The notes below the pieces were generated by a model. That model saw only the letters and a list, made by a program, of their open reading frames with translations, was not told the DNA's origin and ran no database searches. DNA of 51,704 nucleotides from JANXVR01 sp034667405 (GTDB lineage: Bacteria > Actinomycetota > UBA4738 > HRBIN12): assembly GCA_034667405.1 (NCBI GenBank), contig JAXDJX010000028.1:1-51704 (forward strand), in the 5' to 3' direction. The position numbers and the translations under genes are program-made. Below, piece by piece: positions 8,616 to 17,207 of the stretch. Each line of letters starts with the position of its first letter. Positions within the stretch are counted from its first letter, which is position 1.

Positions 8616-9331
8616 TGCGGGTCGTGATCACCGGAGGCGGAGCGGTCGGCCGCCACCTGGCCGTCGACCTCGCCGACCGACGCCACGATGTCACCTTGAT
8701 CGAGCAGAACCGTGAACTCTGCGCGAAGCTCGCTGAGTTCGCCCCTAACGTGAAGGTCATCAACGGCGATGCGTGCGAGCCGTGGGTGCTGGAAGAAGCC
8801 GACGTTGCGCGAGCCGAAGTCCTGGTCGCCGCCACCGGCGACGATGAGGACAACCTGGTCACAGCGCTGCTCTCGAAGCAAGAATTCGCCGTCCCCCGTG
8901 TCCTGGCCCGGGTGAACCATCCGAAGAACGAATGGCTCTTCACCGAACAGTGGGGCGTCGACGCCGCCGTTTCCCCGCCGCATATCCTCACTTCCATGGT
9001 CGAAGAGGCCGTGACGGTCGGCGACCTGGTCCGGCTCCTGCGGCTTGAAGGCGGTCGGGTATCCATCGTGGAGATGACGCTTCCCGATGGTTCGCCTTCG
9101 ATCGGCAAACCCATCTATGAACTCCGGATGCCACCCGACTCAGCGGTTGTCGCGATCTTGCGCGATGGCCACGTGGTGATCCCGCAACCCGAGTCTGTCC
9201 TGGTCGCGGGGGACGAGGTCGTAGCGCTCGCCAGCGCGCCGTCTGAGAAAGCATTGCGCGACGTCATCATCGGGGATCTTCCGGGAAGCGTTCCCAACGA
9301 CCCGATGGACGGCGGCGCCTCGATCCCCTAG
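8615..9331 (+). CDS. TrkA/CeoC-like K+ uptake regulatory protein (RCK domain)
   Basis: 238 residues from the ATG at 8615, which shares its A with the upstream TGA, so translation is probably coupled. GGGAVGRHLA near the N-terminus is the nucleotide-binding loop; an RCK_C domain follows (IGKPIYELRMPPDS region). The two TrkA genes in tandem beside an APC-type permease and an OB-fold gene match the ceoB-ceoC region remembered from mycobacteria (Rv2690c-Rv2694c), supporting an ancient actinobacterial arrangement. The gene converges on the OB-fold gene, the two stops sharing a CTAG. Confidence 0.88.
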   Translation: MRVVITGGGAVGRHLAVDLADRRHDVTLIEQNRELCAKLAEFAPNVKVINGDACEPWVLEEADVARAEVLVAATGDDEDNLVTALLSKQEFAVPRVLARVNHPKNEWLFTEQWGVDAAVSPPHILTSMVEEAVTVGDLVRLLRLEGGRVSIVEMTLPDGSPSIGKPIYELRMPPDSAVVAILRDGHVVIPQPESVLVAGDEVVALASAPSEKALRDVIIGDLPGSVPNDPMDGGASIP

Positions 9332-9687
9332 GCGCTGAATTCCAGGCGCGGATTCATCATCCGAAGCTCGCCTCGCTGCTCGGCAAGGACGCCTTCCACC
9401 GCGACGCGCGTGCCGAGCGTGAGGCCATGGATCCCGCGGCGACCCATGAACACCACCACGACCTCGCCGGTGCCATCGGAGACCAACGCCTCTAACGACT
9501 CCTTCCCCTGCATGGGGAACACCGTCATCCGTTTGATCACGCCGGCGATCTTCACTGCCTGACGAGCGGGGGCATCGGCGATGCGGACGGATCCGGGAAC
9601 GGTCGCCGCCCAGTCCTTGATCTCCGTGGCATGACGCGCTTCATCGCTCTCCGAAAGTTTGCTGAAGAAACGACGAAGCGCGCCCAT
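9328..9687 (-). CDS. small OB-fold nucleic-acid-binding protein
   Basis: 119 residues with an OB-fold pattern of the RecG-wedge/tRNA-anti type (KIAGVIKRMTVFP, then EVVVVFMGRRG and VAVEGVLAEQRGELRMMNP). Comparable small actinobacterial proteins are annotated as OB-fold nucleic-acid-binding and often sit beside the TrkA/CeoBC genes; their function is unknown. A TACCGT box lies 6 nt before the ATG, fitting a leaderless mRNA. Confidence 0.75.
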   Translation of the reverse strand: MGALRRFFSKLSESDEARHATEIKDWAATVPGSVRIADAPARQAVKIAGVIKRMTVFPMQGKESLEALVSDGTGEVVVVFMGRRGIHGLTLGTRVAVEGVLAEQRGELRMMNPRLEFSA

Positions 9688-9693
9688 AGGTCA

Positions 9694-9699
9694 ACGGTA
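9694..9699 (-). promoter_or_regulatory. -10 box (TACCGT) for a leaderless OB-fold gene
   Basis: Minus-strand TACCGT is followed by TGACCT and then the ATG at 9687. Confidence 0.5.
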
Positions 9700-9707
9700 G
9701 GTCGACC

Positions 9708-11990
9708 TCAGGCCGACGCTCCCGCCCTTGCCTTCTTCAGATCCTCTTCGAGCTCGGACTTACGCGTCTTGGAGGCATAGATGGCGATGCCAAGGATGAT
9801 GACGGCAACACCACCGACGCCCAGGCGGAGCGCGGTGTCGCCCTCGTGCGCCACCACGATCGGCGCGATGAGGACCGCCACCAGGTTCATCACCTTGATG
9901 AGTGGGTTCAGCGCCGGGCCCGCCGTGTCTTTGAACGGGTCGCCCACGGTGTCGCCGATAACGGCGGCCTTGTGGCTGTCCGAACCCTTGCCGCCGAAGT
10001 TGCCGTCCTCGATGTACTTCTTCGCGTTGTCCCACGCGCCACCGGCGTTCGACAACATCACCGCCAGGAGCTGGCCGGTGAGGATGGAACCCGCAAGGAA
10101 CGCCCCGAGCGCCTCCGCCTTCAGGAAGAAGCCCGCGATCACCGGAGCCAGGACGGCCAACAGGCCGGGCGTCATCAGCTCGCGGAGCGACGTCTTCGTG
10201 CAGATATCGACGACGGCGCTGTAATCGGGTTTCTCGGTGTAGTCCATGATCCCCGGGTGATCGTGGAACTGGTTCCGCACTTCGACCACCACCTGCTGCG
10301 CCGCACGCCCCACCGCTCGGATAGCCAGCGAACTGAACAGGAAGGCGACCGAGCCGCCAAGCAGCAATCCGACCAACACGTCGGGGTGGTCCACGCGGAT
10401 GCCGCGGAAGGGGAAGCCGGCGCCCTTCAACGCCTCTTCGAACGAACCGAACAACGAGGTCGCGGCGATGACCGCGGTCGCGATCGCCATGCCCTTCGTG
10501 ATGGCCTTCGTGGAGTTGCCCACGGCGTCCAAGCCACCGAGGATCTCGGCCGGACGTCCCTCGAACTCGCCCGACATCTCGGCGATGCCCTGTGCGTTGT
10601 CCGAGATCGGGCCGAACGTGTCCATCGAGACGATGACGCCGACCGTGGTCAGCATGCCCATCCCGGTGAGCGCAATGAAGTACAGCCGCTCGGCCAGGAG
10701 ATTGACCGAGTTCGGATCCGCCAGGAAGAAGGCCGCGGAGATCGCACCGGCGATAACCAGGATCGACCACACCGTTGACTCAAGGCCGATCGAGAATCCG
10801 GAGAGGATCGTGGTCGCCGGCCCTGTCACCGTGGATTCCGCGATCTCCTGCACCGGCCGGAACTTCGTGTCGGTGAAGTACTGCGTGAGGATCTGGATGA
10901 TAGAGGCAAGCACCAACCCGATGATCACGGCCAGCGCCGGGCGGTAGGAGTGCATGTAGACCTTGGATGCGACCAGCACCGCCGCGGCCGACACTCCCGC
11001 CGAGAGGAAGAAGCCACGGTTGATGGCCTTCATCCCGTGCTCGGTCTCCGATCGCGGCGTGACGCCGAGGATCCCGATGATCGACGTCACGACACCGATC
11101 GCGCGAACGAACAAGGGGAACATCACGCCCGCGATCGCGCCGATCGTCGACCCGTTGTACGCGGCCGCTCCCAGGATCAGGGAGGCGACCAGCGTGACCT
11201 CGTAGGACTCGAACAGGTCTGCCGCCATCCCGGCGCAGTCCCCCACGTTATCGCCGACGTTGTCGGCGATGGTGGCGGCGTTGCGGGGATCGTCCTCGGG
11301 GATGCCCTGTTCGACTTTGCCCACTAGGTCGGCGCCTACGTCGGCCGCCTTCGTGAAGATGCCCCCGCCTACCCGCATGAACATGGCGAGGAGGGCGCCA
11401 CCGAACCCGAAGCCCACCAGCACGCTCGTAGCGTCCTGCTTGTAGATGATGAGGATGATCGTCGCGCCCATGAGCCCCAGGCCGACGGTGAACATGCCCG
11501 CCACGCCACCGGCGCGGAACGCGATCCGCATCGCCTTGCGGAGCCCGGACTCCAGGGCGGCGTTCGCCGTTCGAACGTTGGCACGAACGGCGAGCCACAT
11601 GCCCGTGTAGCCGGTCAGCGCCGAAAGACCGGCACCCAGGATGAACGCGATGGAGCGACCGAACTTGATCCCGAACGCCGAGTGGAGGCCTGCCGCGCCG
11701 ACCGCACTTTCGGGCGCAGGAAGGATGAAGAAGAGCAGCACCGTAAGGAGTCCCAGGAAGACGGCAAGCGTCCTGAACTGGCGGGAGAGGTAGGCCTTCG
11801 CGCCCTCTTGGATGGCCTTCGCGATCTCCTTCATCTTCTCCGTACCTTCCGGAGCGCTCAGGACCTCACGGGCCAGGTAGTACGCGAATGCCAGCGCGAC
11901 GAACGAGATGGCCAGGATGATCCAGAGGTCTCTGGATTCGGCCGAGCCGAATACCGCTTTGATCGCCTCGCCTTCGGCAAGCAGGTGCAT
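9708..11990 (-). CDS. hppA: membrane-bound proton-pumping pyrophosphatase, K+-independent type
   Basis: 760 residues with about 16 membrane segments, the normal size for M-PPases. The pyrophosphate-binding signature DVGADLVGKVEQG is followed by the acidic PPi/Mg motif DNVGDNVGDCAGMAADLFE, and the second acidic cluster GDTVGDPFKDTAGPA lies near the C-terminus. It hydrolyses cytoplasmic PPi and exports H+ across the membrane. In GNSTKAITKG a lysine occupies the position that is alanine in K+-dependent enzymes, so it should not need K+. The start is firm: AGGAGGAG lies 3 nt upstream of the ATG at 11990. It is divergent from the fluoride channel. Confidence 0.95.
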   Translation of the reverse strand: MHLLAEGEAIKAVFGSAESRDLWIILAISFVALAFAYYLAREVLSAPEGTEKMKEIAKAIQEGAKAYLSRQFRTLAVFLGLLTVLLFFILPAPESAVGAAGLHSAFGIKFGRSIAFILGAGLSALTGYTGMWLAVRANVRTANAALESGLRKAMRIAFRAGGVAGMFTVGLGLMGATIILIIYKQDATSVLVGFGFGGALLAMFMRVGGGIFTKAADVGADLVGKVEQGIPEDDPRNAATIADNVGDNVGDCAGMAADLFESYEVTLVASLILGAAAYNGSTIGAIAGVMFPLFVRAIGVVTSIIGILGVTPRSETEHGMKAINRGFFLSAGVSAAAVLVASKVYMHSYRPALAVIIGLVLASIIQILTQYFTDTKFRPVQEIAESTVTGPATTILSGFSIGLESTVWSILVIAGAISAAFFLADPNSVNLLAERLYFIALTGMGMLTTVGVIVSMDTFGPISDNAQGIAEMSGEFEGRPAEILGGLDAVGNSTKAITKGMAIATAVIAATSLFGSFEEALKGAGFPFRGIRVDHPDVLVGLLLGGSVAFLFSSLAIRAVGRAAQQVVVEVRNQFHDHPGIMDYTEKPDYSAVVDICTKTSLRELMTPGLLAVLAPVIAGFFLKAEALGAFLAGSILTGQLLAVMLSNAGGAWDNAKKYIEDGNFGGKGSDSHKAAVIGDTVGDPFKDTAGPALNPLIKVMNLVAVLIAPIVVAHEGDTALRLGVGGVAVIILGIAIYASKTRKSELEEDLKKARAGASA

Positions 11991-12057
11991 GAACTCCTCC
12001 TAGGTCTTCCACAGTGGTTGGGCGCTGAAGATCGTCCGGCCGGGCCGGGACCGGGGC

Positions 12058-12063
12058 AGTATA
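12058..12063 (-). promoter_or_regulatory. candidate -10 box (TATACT) of hppA
   Basis: Minus-strand TATACT would start a transcript with a leader of about 60 nt carrying the AGGAGGAG ribosome-binding site. No good -35 is seen. I found no fluoride-riboswitch core in the leader. Confidence 0.35.
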
Positions 12064-12109
12064 GGGAACGGTTCGACCGTCCGACCTGCGGGAATCCGTC
12101 GGGCGCCGA

Positions 12110-12115
12110 TAGACT
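12110..12115 (+). promoter_or_regulatory. -10 box (TAGACT) of a leaderless fluoride-channel gene
   Basis: TAGACT is followed by 7 nt and the GTG at 12123. There is no Shine-Dalgarno sequence, and the message would begin at the start codon, leaving no room for a fluoride riboswitch. Confidence 0.55.
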
Positions 12116-12122
12116 GCCCGCC

Positions 12123-12500
12123 GTGCGGAACCTGGTTGCCATCGCCGTGTTCGGTGCGCTGGGGGCGCTCGGCCGCTACGGCGCGGACCGATGGATCAGC
12201 GAGCGCCTCACCGGCGGGTTCCCATGGGGCATCTTCATCATCAACGTGGTCGGGTCGTTCTTGATCGGTGTGCTCTGGATAACGGTGGTGCAGCGACAGG
12301 GGGTCTCGCTCTGGGTAAAGAGCGCCGGAACCACCGGATTCCTCGGTGCGTTCACGACGTTCTCGACGTTCTCGCTCCTCACGGTTGAGTTCCTGGAGGA
12401 CCGCGCCTACGCGTTGGCGTTCGCGAATTCGTTCGGAAGCCTCACGGCCGGAATTGCGGGCGCGTGGTTGGGCTTGGTGGTCGGGCGGGCGTTGGTCTGA
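12123..12500 (+). CDS. crcB: fluoride channel FluC/CrcB
   Basis: 125 residues, four membrane segments, the typical length for one FluC subunit. Family motifs: GALGALGRYGADRW near the N-terminus, NVVGSFLIG, and GFLGAFTTFSTFS, the phenylalanine-rich pore motif with the Na+-binding backbone turn. FluC dimers let F- leave the cytoplasm. The GTG at 12123 was chosen because the family starts here and a -10 box sits 7 nt before it. Its 3' end overlaps the convergent membrane-protein gene by 59 nt. Confidence 0.93.
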   Translation: MRNLVAIAVFGALGALGRYGADRWISERLTGGFPWGIFIINVVGSFLIGVLWITVVQRQGVSLWVKSAGTTGFLGAFTTFSTFSLLTVEFLEDRAYALAFANSFGSLTAGIAGAWLGLVVGRALV

Positions 12501-14361
12501 CGCGTGCGCGAACGCGATGGGGTTGTGATCGTCGGTGTCCTCGGCCGCGGTGGTGATGTCTTCGGTACCGGGGAGCGGAGGGTGAGCGCCCGGCCGGATA
12601 GGTGACCGGGGCCAGTCGATAGACCTGAACGCCGCCGGTCGCGATCGGATCGACATGGGTAGCGCTGCCGATGACCGACGCCCACCTCCCTGCGACGGCG
12701 TCCGCGACGATCACCGTGGCCACGTTGTGCTCTCTGATGTAGGAACGAAGCACGAGGTACGTGAGGCCGCTCGGGTTCGCCGACTCGAGCGCCCGATAGC
12801 CCGGTTCGCGTTGAAAGGAGGCAGGAGTTGGACCGGTGTGGCCCTGGGCAAGACGGAACCAGAAGTGGGAACCGAGCTGCGCGAGCATCTCCCCGCCCTT
12901 ATCGCCGTGGATGTACAAGATCGTGTGATCCTCGGGGATGTAGGAGCGGTACTGCCCCTCGGAGAAGAACGCAGGCACCTCCAACGGGGTGTGGACGTCG
13001 GTGGCAGCGACGTTCGGCAGGAGCATCACGGCCCCGAGCCCGACCAGGCCCATCCGGCGCCACGGTCGGGGGGTCTGGCTCATCCAGCTCGCGGCGATCA
13101 CGGCGATACCCAGCCAGACGAACATCGTGAACCGCGACGGTAATGCGTCCTGCAGGATGGGCAGACGGGCGAACGGCGTCCACGGCAAGGGGATGGATCG
13201 GTGTCCCTCGACGTGCAGGTAGGTCCCGAGAGAGAACAGGAGCGCGACACCGGTGAAGACGAACACCCACCTGGTGATCCGCTGACGACGCAAGGTGACC
13301 GCCGCCAGGATGAGCATAAGGATGAGGGGTAACGGGAGATAGGCACCTTGTTCGGCCGGACCGAGGGCGGGACCGACGGAGCCACGGAAAGTGTCGCTGC
13401 CGATGAGCGTCGAGCGACGGGGGAACAGGAAGCTCGCGGCGTCGACCGAACTGCTTCCGGCGATGACGGGACGGATCGGCGTTGCGGGTGCGCCCTTGAG
13501 CACGAAGGTCAGCAACGGGAAGAGGGCGAGTCCGGCGAGGAGGTAAGCGGTCACGGTCCAGCCCGCGGTCGAGACCACCCGCCGTCGCTCAGCACGAGCC
13601 ACCATCAGGGCGCCGCACAGCGCCACGGCACCGAAGAAGGCCAGCGTGGCGAAGACCTCGGTCGAGATCGAGAACTCCAACGCGAGCAGCAGGCTGAGTC
13701 CGACGACGAACCGGCCCACCGGCAGCGTGCCGTCGATGCGGCGGATCACCAGATAGACGGCCAGGGGCACCGGGAAGATGAGGAACAGGTTCACGTGCCC
13801 GCCAAGCTGTTCGGTCATATAGCTCGAGAACCCGAACAGGTAGCCGGCGAGCACGGCCGGCCAGAACCCGGAGGCTAACCGTCGGCAGCAGAGATAGGCG
13901 CCCCAGGCGGCGAGAGCGGGGGCGAACATCGTCACGATGTTCATGCTCACGAGCGGTCCAAAGGCCCGAGTGAGGGGCCACATCAAGATCGCCGGACCCG
14001 GGATGCTCGTGGCCCACGCGAGGTTCAGGCCGTGGGGTTCGAAGACGGCGTGGCTGAGGACCGGGTTCAGCCCGTGGGAGATGGCGTGGGGCCACCAGGC
14101 GAGCATCCACAGGAAGATCCTCGAGTCTCCCGCCCCTTTGCCTGCGAACGTGCCGCCGTAGTCCCCCAGCACGGGCAGGCCATACAAGAGGAAGGAGACA
14201 AGGAGGTAGGCACCGAACGCCATCGCGCCCTGCCGCGCCCGGGCATGGCGGTTCGGTTCGGGGGCCGGCGCCTGCCCGGTGGGTTCCGCATCCGGCCGAG
14301 GGGGAGGATCCGGTACGGCGCCGAGGGCCGGGGGAAGTTCCATCTTGGCCATGGTGGGCAT
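12442..14361 (-). CDS. polytopic membrane protein, possible GT-C-type glycosyltransferase
   Basis: 639 residues. After a proline-rich cytoplasmic N-terminus there are about 10-12 hydrophobic segments up to residue ~470, then a soluble domain. An acidic loop residue in KGAGDSRIFLW after the first membrane helix resembles the catalytic first loop of GT-C glycosyltransferases, but I cannot assign a substrate. The last ~45 residues are Arg/His/Pro-rich low-complexity sequence overlapping crcB antisense, unlike the rest. The true stop may have been lost through a frameshift near 12590. Start: first ATG; downstream ATGs at 14352 and 14343 are also possible. Confidence 0.65.
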   Translation of the reverse strand: MPTMAKMELPPALGAVPDPPPRPDAEPTGQAPAPEPNRHARARQGAMAFGAYLLVSFLLYGLPVLGDYGGTFAGKGAGDSRIFLWMLAWWPHAISHGLNPVLSHAVFEPHGLNLAWATSIPGPAILMWPLTRAFGPLVSMNIVTMFAPALAAWGAYLCCRRLASGFWPAVLAGYLFGFSSYMTEQLGGHVNLFLIFPVPLAVYLVIRRIDGTLPVGRFVVGLSLLLALEFSISTEVFATLAFFGAVALCGALMVARAERRRVVSTAGWTVTAYLLAGLALFPLLTFVLKGAPATPIRPVIAGSSSVDAASFLFPRRSTLIGSDTFRGSVGPALGPAEQGAYLPLPLILMLILAAVTLRRQRITRWVFVFTGVALLFSLGTYLHVEGHRSIPLPWTPFARLPILQDALPSRFTMFVWLGIAVIAASWMSQTPRPWRRMGLVGLGAVMLLPNVAATDVHTPLEVPAFFSEGQYRSYIPEDHTILYIHGDKGGEMLAQLGSHFWFRLAQGHTGPTPASFQREPGYRALESANPSGLTYLVLRSYIREHNVATVIVADAVAGRWASVIGSATHVDPIATGGVQVYRLAPVTYPAGRSPSAPRYRRHHHRGRGHRRSQPHRVRARVRPTPARPPSPTTRPQFRP

Positions 14362-14451
14362 CTACTCCGGACTTCGATGGTCACCGCGAGGAGGTTCGCT
14401 GTCTGAGCCTCGCAGTTGTGACGAACAGGTGACGCTCTCCCAGGTCGTGAG

Positions 14452-14457
14452 TACCCT
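14452..14457 (+). promoter_or_regulatory. candidate -10 box (TACCCT) upstream of the 14467 gene
   Basis: The hexamer ends 9 nt before the TTG at 14467. No ribosome-binding site lies between them. Confidence 0.35.
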
Positions 14458-14466
14458 TGGCGGGCT

Positions 14467-15174
14467 TTGAGTGAAGGTCGTCACGCCTCCAAGTCTCCCC
14501 GGACCAAACCTGCAGTGATCGTCGGCATCGTCGCCGTGCTCGCCGTGGTTGCGGTCGTCGTCATCCTGCTCTTCTCCGGCGGCGATAATCCGATCACGCG
14601 CGTCCTCGGAGGGGCAAGCAGCAGCGATAAGCCCATCCCCGAGTTCAGCTTCACGATCGCGAAGGCCCAAGCGGTTCCCACGAAGGTCGGCGTGACGCCG
14701 AAGAAGCTCGCCGGAAAAGCCAAGAGCGCGACGAAGGCAGCAGCGACCGTCCTGGACACCTTCTATACCGATGCGTTCCTGGACCCGAACGTCTGGGGCC
14801 AGGATCCGACCGCGTTCGACGCCTTCACGCCCGACGCCAAAGCGGCGGCAACGAAGCGGCTCAACATCCTCACGGCCGGCCCGCGCGCGGCCGACGAGCT
14901 CACCGATCTCCAACCCGCCCCCAGCAAACTCAGCACGAAGGTCCTGTTCGACGCGAAGGGCGCGGCCTACCAGGTCATGGCGACGGTGCTGTTCACCGCC
15001 GATGCCACCCTGACGTCCGGGGACCACGCGACGCTGGTCAGCACCGGGCAGTATTTCCTCACACAGGTTGGCGGTTCGTGGAAGGTGGTGGCCTTCGAAG
15101 TGAAGCGTGCGGATAAGGCGACCGCTGTGAGTTCCGGCAGCAGCGGGCCCAGCGCGACGGGGGGCCAGTCGTGA
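14467..15174 (+). CDS. membrane-anchored extracytoplasmic protein of unknown function
   Basis: 235 residues. One N-terminal membrane helix (about residues 16-37, PAVIVGIVAVLAVVAVVVIL) has a basic cytoplasmic side, so the rest should lie outside. The outer part has a helical segment and a C-terminal strand-rich portion (ATLVSTGQYFLTQVGGSWKVVAFEV) reminiscent of NTF2-like or Mce-associated folds; this is only a resemblance. The TTG start gives the residue order SEGRHASK before the helix. The stop overlaps the LCP start as GTGA, so the two are translationally coupled and probably act together at the cell wall. Confidence 0.7.
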   Translation: MSEGRHASKSPRTKPAVIVGIVAVLAVVAVVVILLFSGGDNPITRVLGGASSSDKPIPEFSFTIAKAQAVPTKVGVTPKKLAGKAKSATKAAATVLDTFYTDAFLDPNVWGQDPTAFDAFTPDAKAAATKRLNILTAGPRAADELTDLQPAPSKLSTKVLFDAKGAAYQVMATVLFTADATLTSGDHATLVSTGQYFLTQVGGSWKVVAFEVKRADKATAVSSGSSGPSATGGQS

Positions 15175-16118
15175 GGCGCCGCTTCGCGTTGGTCATGCTG
15201 GCACTCCTCGCGTGGGTCGGGGGGACCATGACCGCCGGCGTGGGAAGCGGGGGAACCGCCGTCGCGCAAACGTCCGGCATCATCATCGGAAAGGCGCACG
15301 CCGGATACACGCCCTCACTTACCGGCAAGAAGCCCGTTGTCGTGCTGGCCATCGGCAGCGGCGCGCGGCCGGGAGACGACGTCACGCATTCGCTCTCGGA
15401 CTCGCTCCACGTCATCTTCATCAACCCCACTTCGCACAAAGCGTCGATGGTCGGCATCCCACGAGACACGTGGGTGCCGATCCCCGGGTTCGGCACGAAC
15501 AAGATCAACCAGGCCATGGTCTACGGCGGACCGCCCCTGCTCATCAAGACCATCGAATCGGCCTGGGGCGTACACATCGACTACTACGCGCTCACCACGT
15601 TCTGGGGCATCCGCAAGATCGTCGACTCGGTCGGTGGACTCACCATCGACGTTCCGTTCCCGATGCACGACCCCTACTCCCACGCGAACTTCCAGCCGGG
15701 CGTTCAGAAGTTGAACGGCACGCAGGTGCTCGCGTTCAGCCGGGACCGCCACAGCATCCTGAGCGGTGACTTCGGGCGGCAGGAAGACGGGGGCCGCGTA
15801 TTCCTGGCGCTGCTGGCCCAGTTCGACAAGCAATTCACGAAGGATCCGTCGGCCCTCTATACGTGGATCGGCGCCGGATTGGGGAACCTGACAGCCACGA
15901 ACATCCCGCTCGACGAGGTCATGAACCTCGCGTGGACGTGCACCCACGTGGACGCCACCAAGGTGCAGAACTTCGTCCTGCCGGGCGGGACGGGGATGCA
16001 GGGGGTCCTTTCCGTGGTGTTCATCAACGCCAGTCGCGCGAAGGCCATCTTCGCGGATGCGCAGAAGGACGCGGTGGTCAGCAAGAAGAACGCGCCGGCG
16101 AGTCCGGGTCCGCTCTAG
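15171..16118 (+). CDS. LytR-CpsA-Psr (LCP) family cell-wall glycopolymer ligase
   Basis: 315 residues. An N-terminal signal/anchor (LVMLALLAWVGGTMTAG) is followed by an LCP domain: AIGSGARPGDDVTHSLSDSLHVIFIN contains the acidic pair and strand typical of the family, GIPRDTWVPIPG carries the conserved Arg-Asp, and VLAFSRDRHSILSGDFGRQ is the C-terminal arginine-rich motif. LCP enzymes move teichoic-acid-like or arabinogalactan-type polymers from lipid carriers to peptidoglycan on the outer face. The domain begins close to the anchor, so it is a minimal version without extra cytoplasmic or LytR_C domains. The GTG start overlaps the upstream stop. Confidence 0.9.
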   Translation: MRRRFALVMLALLAWVGGTMTAGVGSGGTAVAQTSGIIIGKAHAGYTPSLTGKKPVVVLAIGSGARPGDDVTHSLSDSLHVIFINPTSHKASMVGIPRDTWVPIPGFGTNKINQAMVYGGPPLLIKTIESAWGVHIDYYALTTFWGIRKIVDSVGGLTIDVPFPMHDPYSHANFQPGVQKLNGTQVLAFSRDRHSILSGDFGRQEDGGRVFLALLAQFDKQFTKDPSALYTWIGAGLGNLTATNIPLDEVMNLAWTCTHVDATKVQNFVLPGGTGMQGVLSVVFINASRAKAIFADAQKDAVVSKKNAPASPGPL

Positions 16119-17158
16119 TTCTTGATCCTCGTCAGCACGTAGCCCACGTACCCAACGTAGAACACACCCTGCAAGAGCAGCAGCCGTGCGGACAGGCGGC
16201 CTCGGATCCTCAACGTGAGCCACAGCACCCCTCCGGCCACCAGTGCGGTGCAGGCCGCCACGAGCGCGGTTCCGGTCAGTTCCCACGGCGTGAGCACCAG
16301 ACCGATCGACACGGGGAACGACGACTGGAACACCATGGCTCCCGTCATGTTGCCCATGGCCAACGTGTCTTTCCGACGGCGCACCCACAGAACCGAGTTG
16401 AACTTCTCGGGAAGTTCCGTCGCAAGGGGCGCAACCAACAGCGAGAACGCCAACGGTGAGACACCGAACGCATCAGCGACCATGCTGACCCCACCGATGA
16501 AGAGCTCAGCGCCACCGACGATCAGGCCCAAGGCGATGGCCACTTGCACGAACGGCATGGCAGCGCTTGCATCAGTCGTCCACGGCCCTTGGTCCTTCCG
16601 AACGAAGCCGAGCCACCGCCACAGGTAGAGCTCCTTGATCTCGCCTCCGGCCTCCGTCTCCCCCGCGTCCTCCCCCGGTGCGGCGAAATGACGCCGAACG
16701 TAGTAGCCGTATCCGACGACGAGCACGCCGGCGAACGCGTAGTCGACGATCTTGATGTGCAGCAGCCCCGCGATCACGGCGAGCGCGTACATCACCAGGA
16801 AGTAGCCGAGGTCCTGGCGGATCACGCCTTTATCGATCTCCAGGTCCAACGGTCGTCTGCCACCGCGACCGGTGATGAGCACGGTGACCGCGATGACGAC
16901 CATCGCGAGCGTCGTGAGCATGAACGGCGCACCCAGGATCGCGCCGGTACCGATCTCATCGCCGCTGGCGTGGCCCGAGATGATCGCCACCAGCGGCAAG
17001 ATGGTCTCCGGCAGGGCCGTTCCCACCGCGGCCAGCACAGAGCCCACCGCACCTTCCGACAGGCCGAACCGTTCGCCGATCCACTCGATGCCGTTCGTAA
17101 AGAGCTCAGCTCCGGCGAGGATGACGGCGAGTGAGAGCGCGAGAAGGAACCAATCCAT
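16115..17158 (-). CDS. Ca2+/cation antiporter (CaCA) family membrane protein
   Basis: 347 residues, about 10 membrane segments arranged as two inverted halves. The alpha-repeat motifs are visible: AVGTALPETILPLVAI in the first half and LLVAPLATELPEKFNSV in the second, with the conserved glutamates in GTALPE and ATELPE, which bind Ca2+ or Na+ in NCX-type exchangers. The middle holds a charged cytoplasmic loop (APGEDAGETEAGGE). I chose the ATG at 17158, where the first helix begins (MDWFLLALS); an upstream extension to 17368 would run into the helicase gene on the other strand. Confidence 0.85.
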   Translation of the reverse strand: MDWFLLALSLAVILAGAELFTNGIEWIGERFGLSEGAVGSVLAAVGTALPETILPLVAIISGHASGDEIGTGAILGAPFMLTTLAMVVIAVTVLITGRGGRRPLDLEIDKGVIRQDLGYFLVMYALAVIAGLLHIKIVDYAFAGVLVVGYGYYVRRHFAAPGEDAGETEAGGEIKELYLWRWLGFVRKDQGPWTTDASAAMPFVQVAIALGLIVGGAELFIGGVSMVADAFGVSPLAFSLLVAPLATELPEKFNSVLWVRRRKDTLAMGNMTGAMVFQSSFPVSIGLVLTPWELTGTALVAACTALVAGGVLWLTLRIRGRLSARLLLLQGVFYVGYVGYVLTRIKN

Positions 17159-17195
17159 CGCGGCATTCTCCCAAAGGCCGTTCACGAAGGCCCGG

Positions 17196-17201
17196 TAGCC
17201 T
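17196..17201 (+). promoter_or_regulatory. -10 box (TAGCCT) of the leaderless helicase gene
   Basis: TAGCCT is followed by GTGCCG and then GTG at 17208. This spacing favours 17208 over the GTG at 17202, which directly abuts the box. Confidence 0.5.
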
Positions 17202-17207
17202 GTGCCG

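Noticed and set aside
12001..12122. Fluoride riboswitch ahead of crcB or hppA
   Set aside because: The conserved GATGG and 3' core of the fluoride aptamer are absent on either strand, and the crcB -10 box sits 7 nt from its start codon, leaving no leader.
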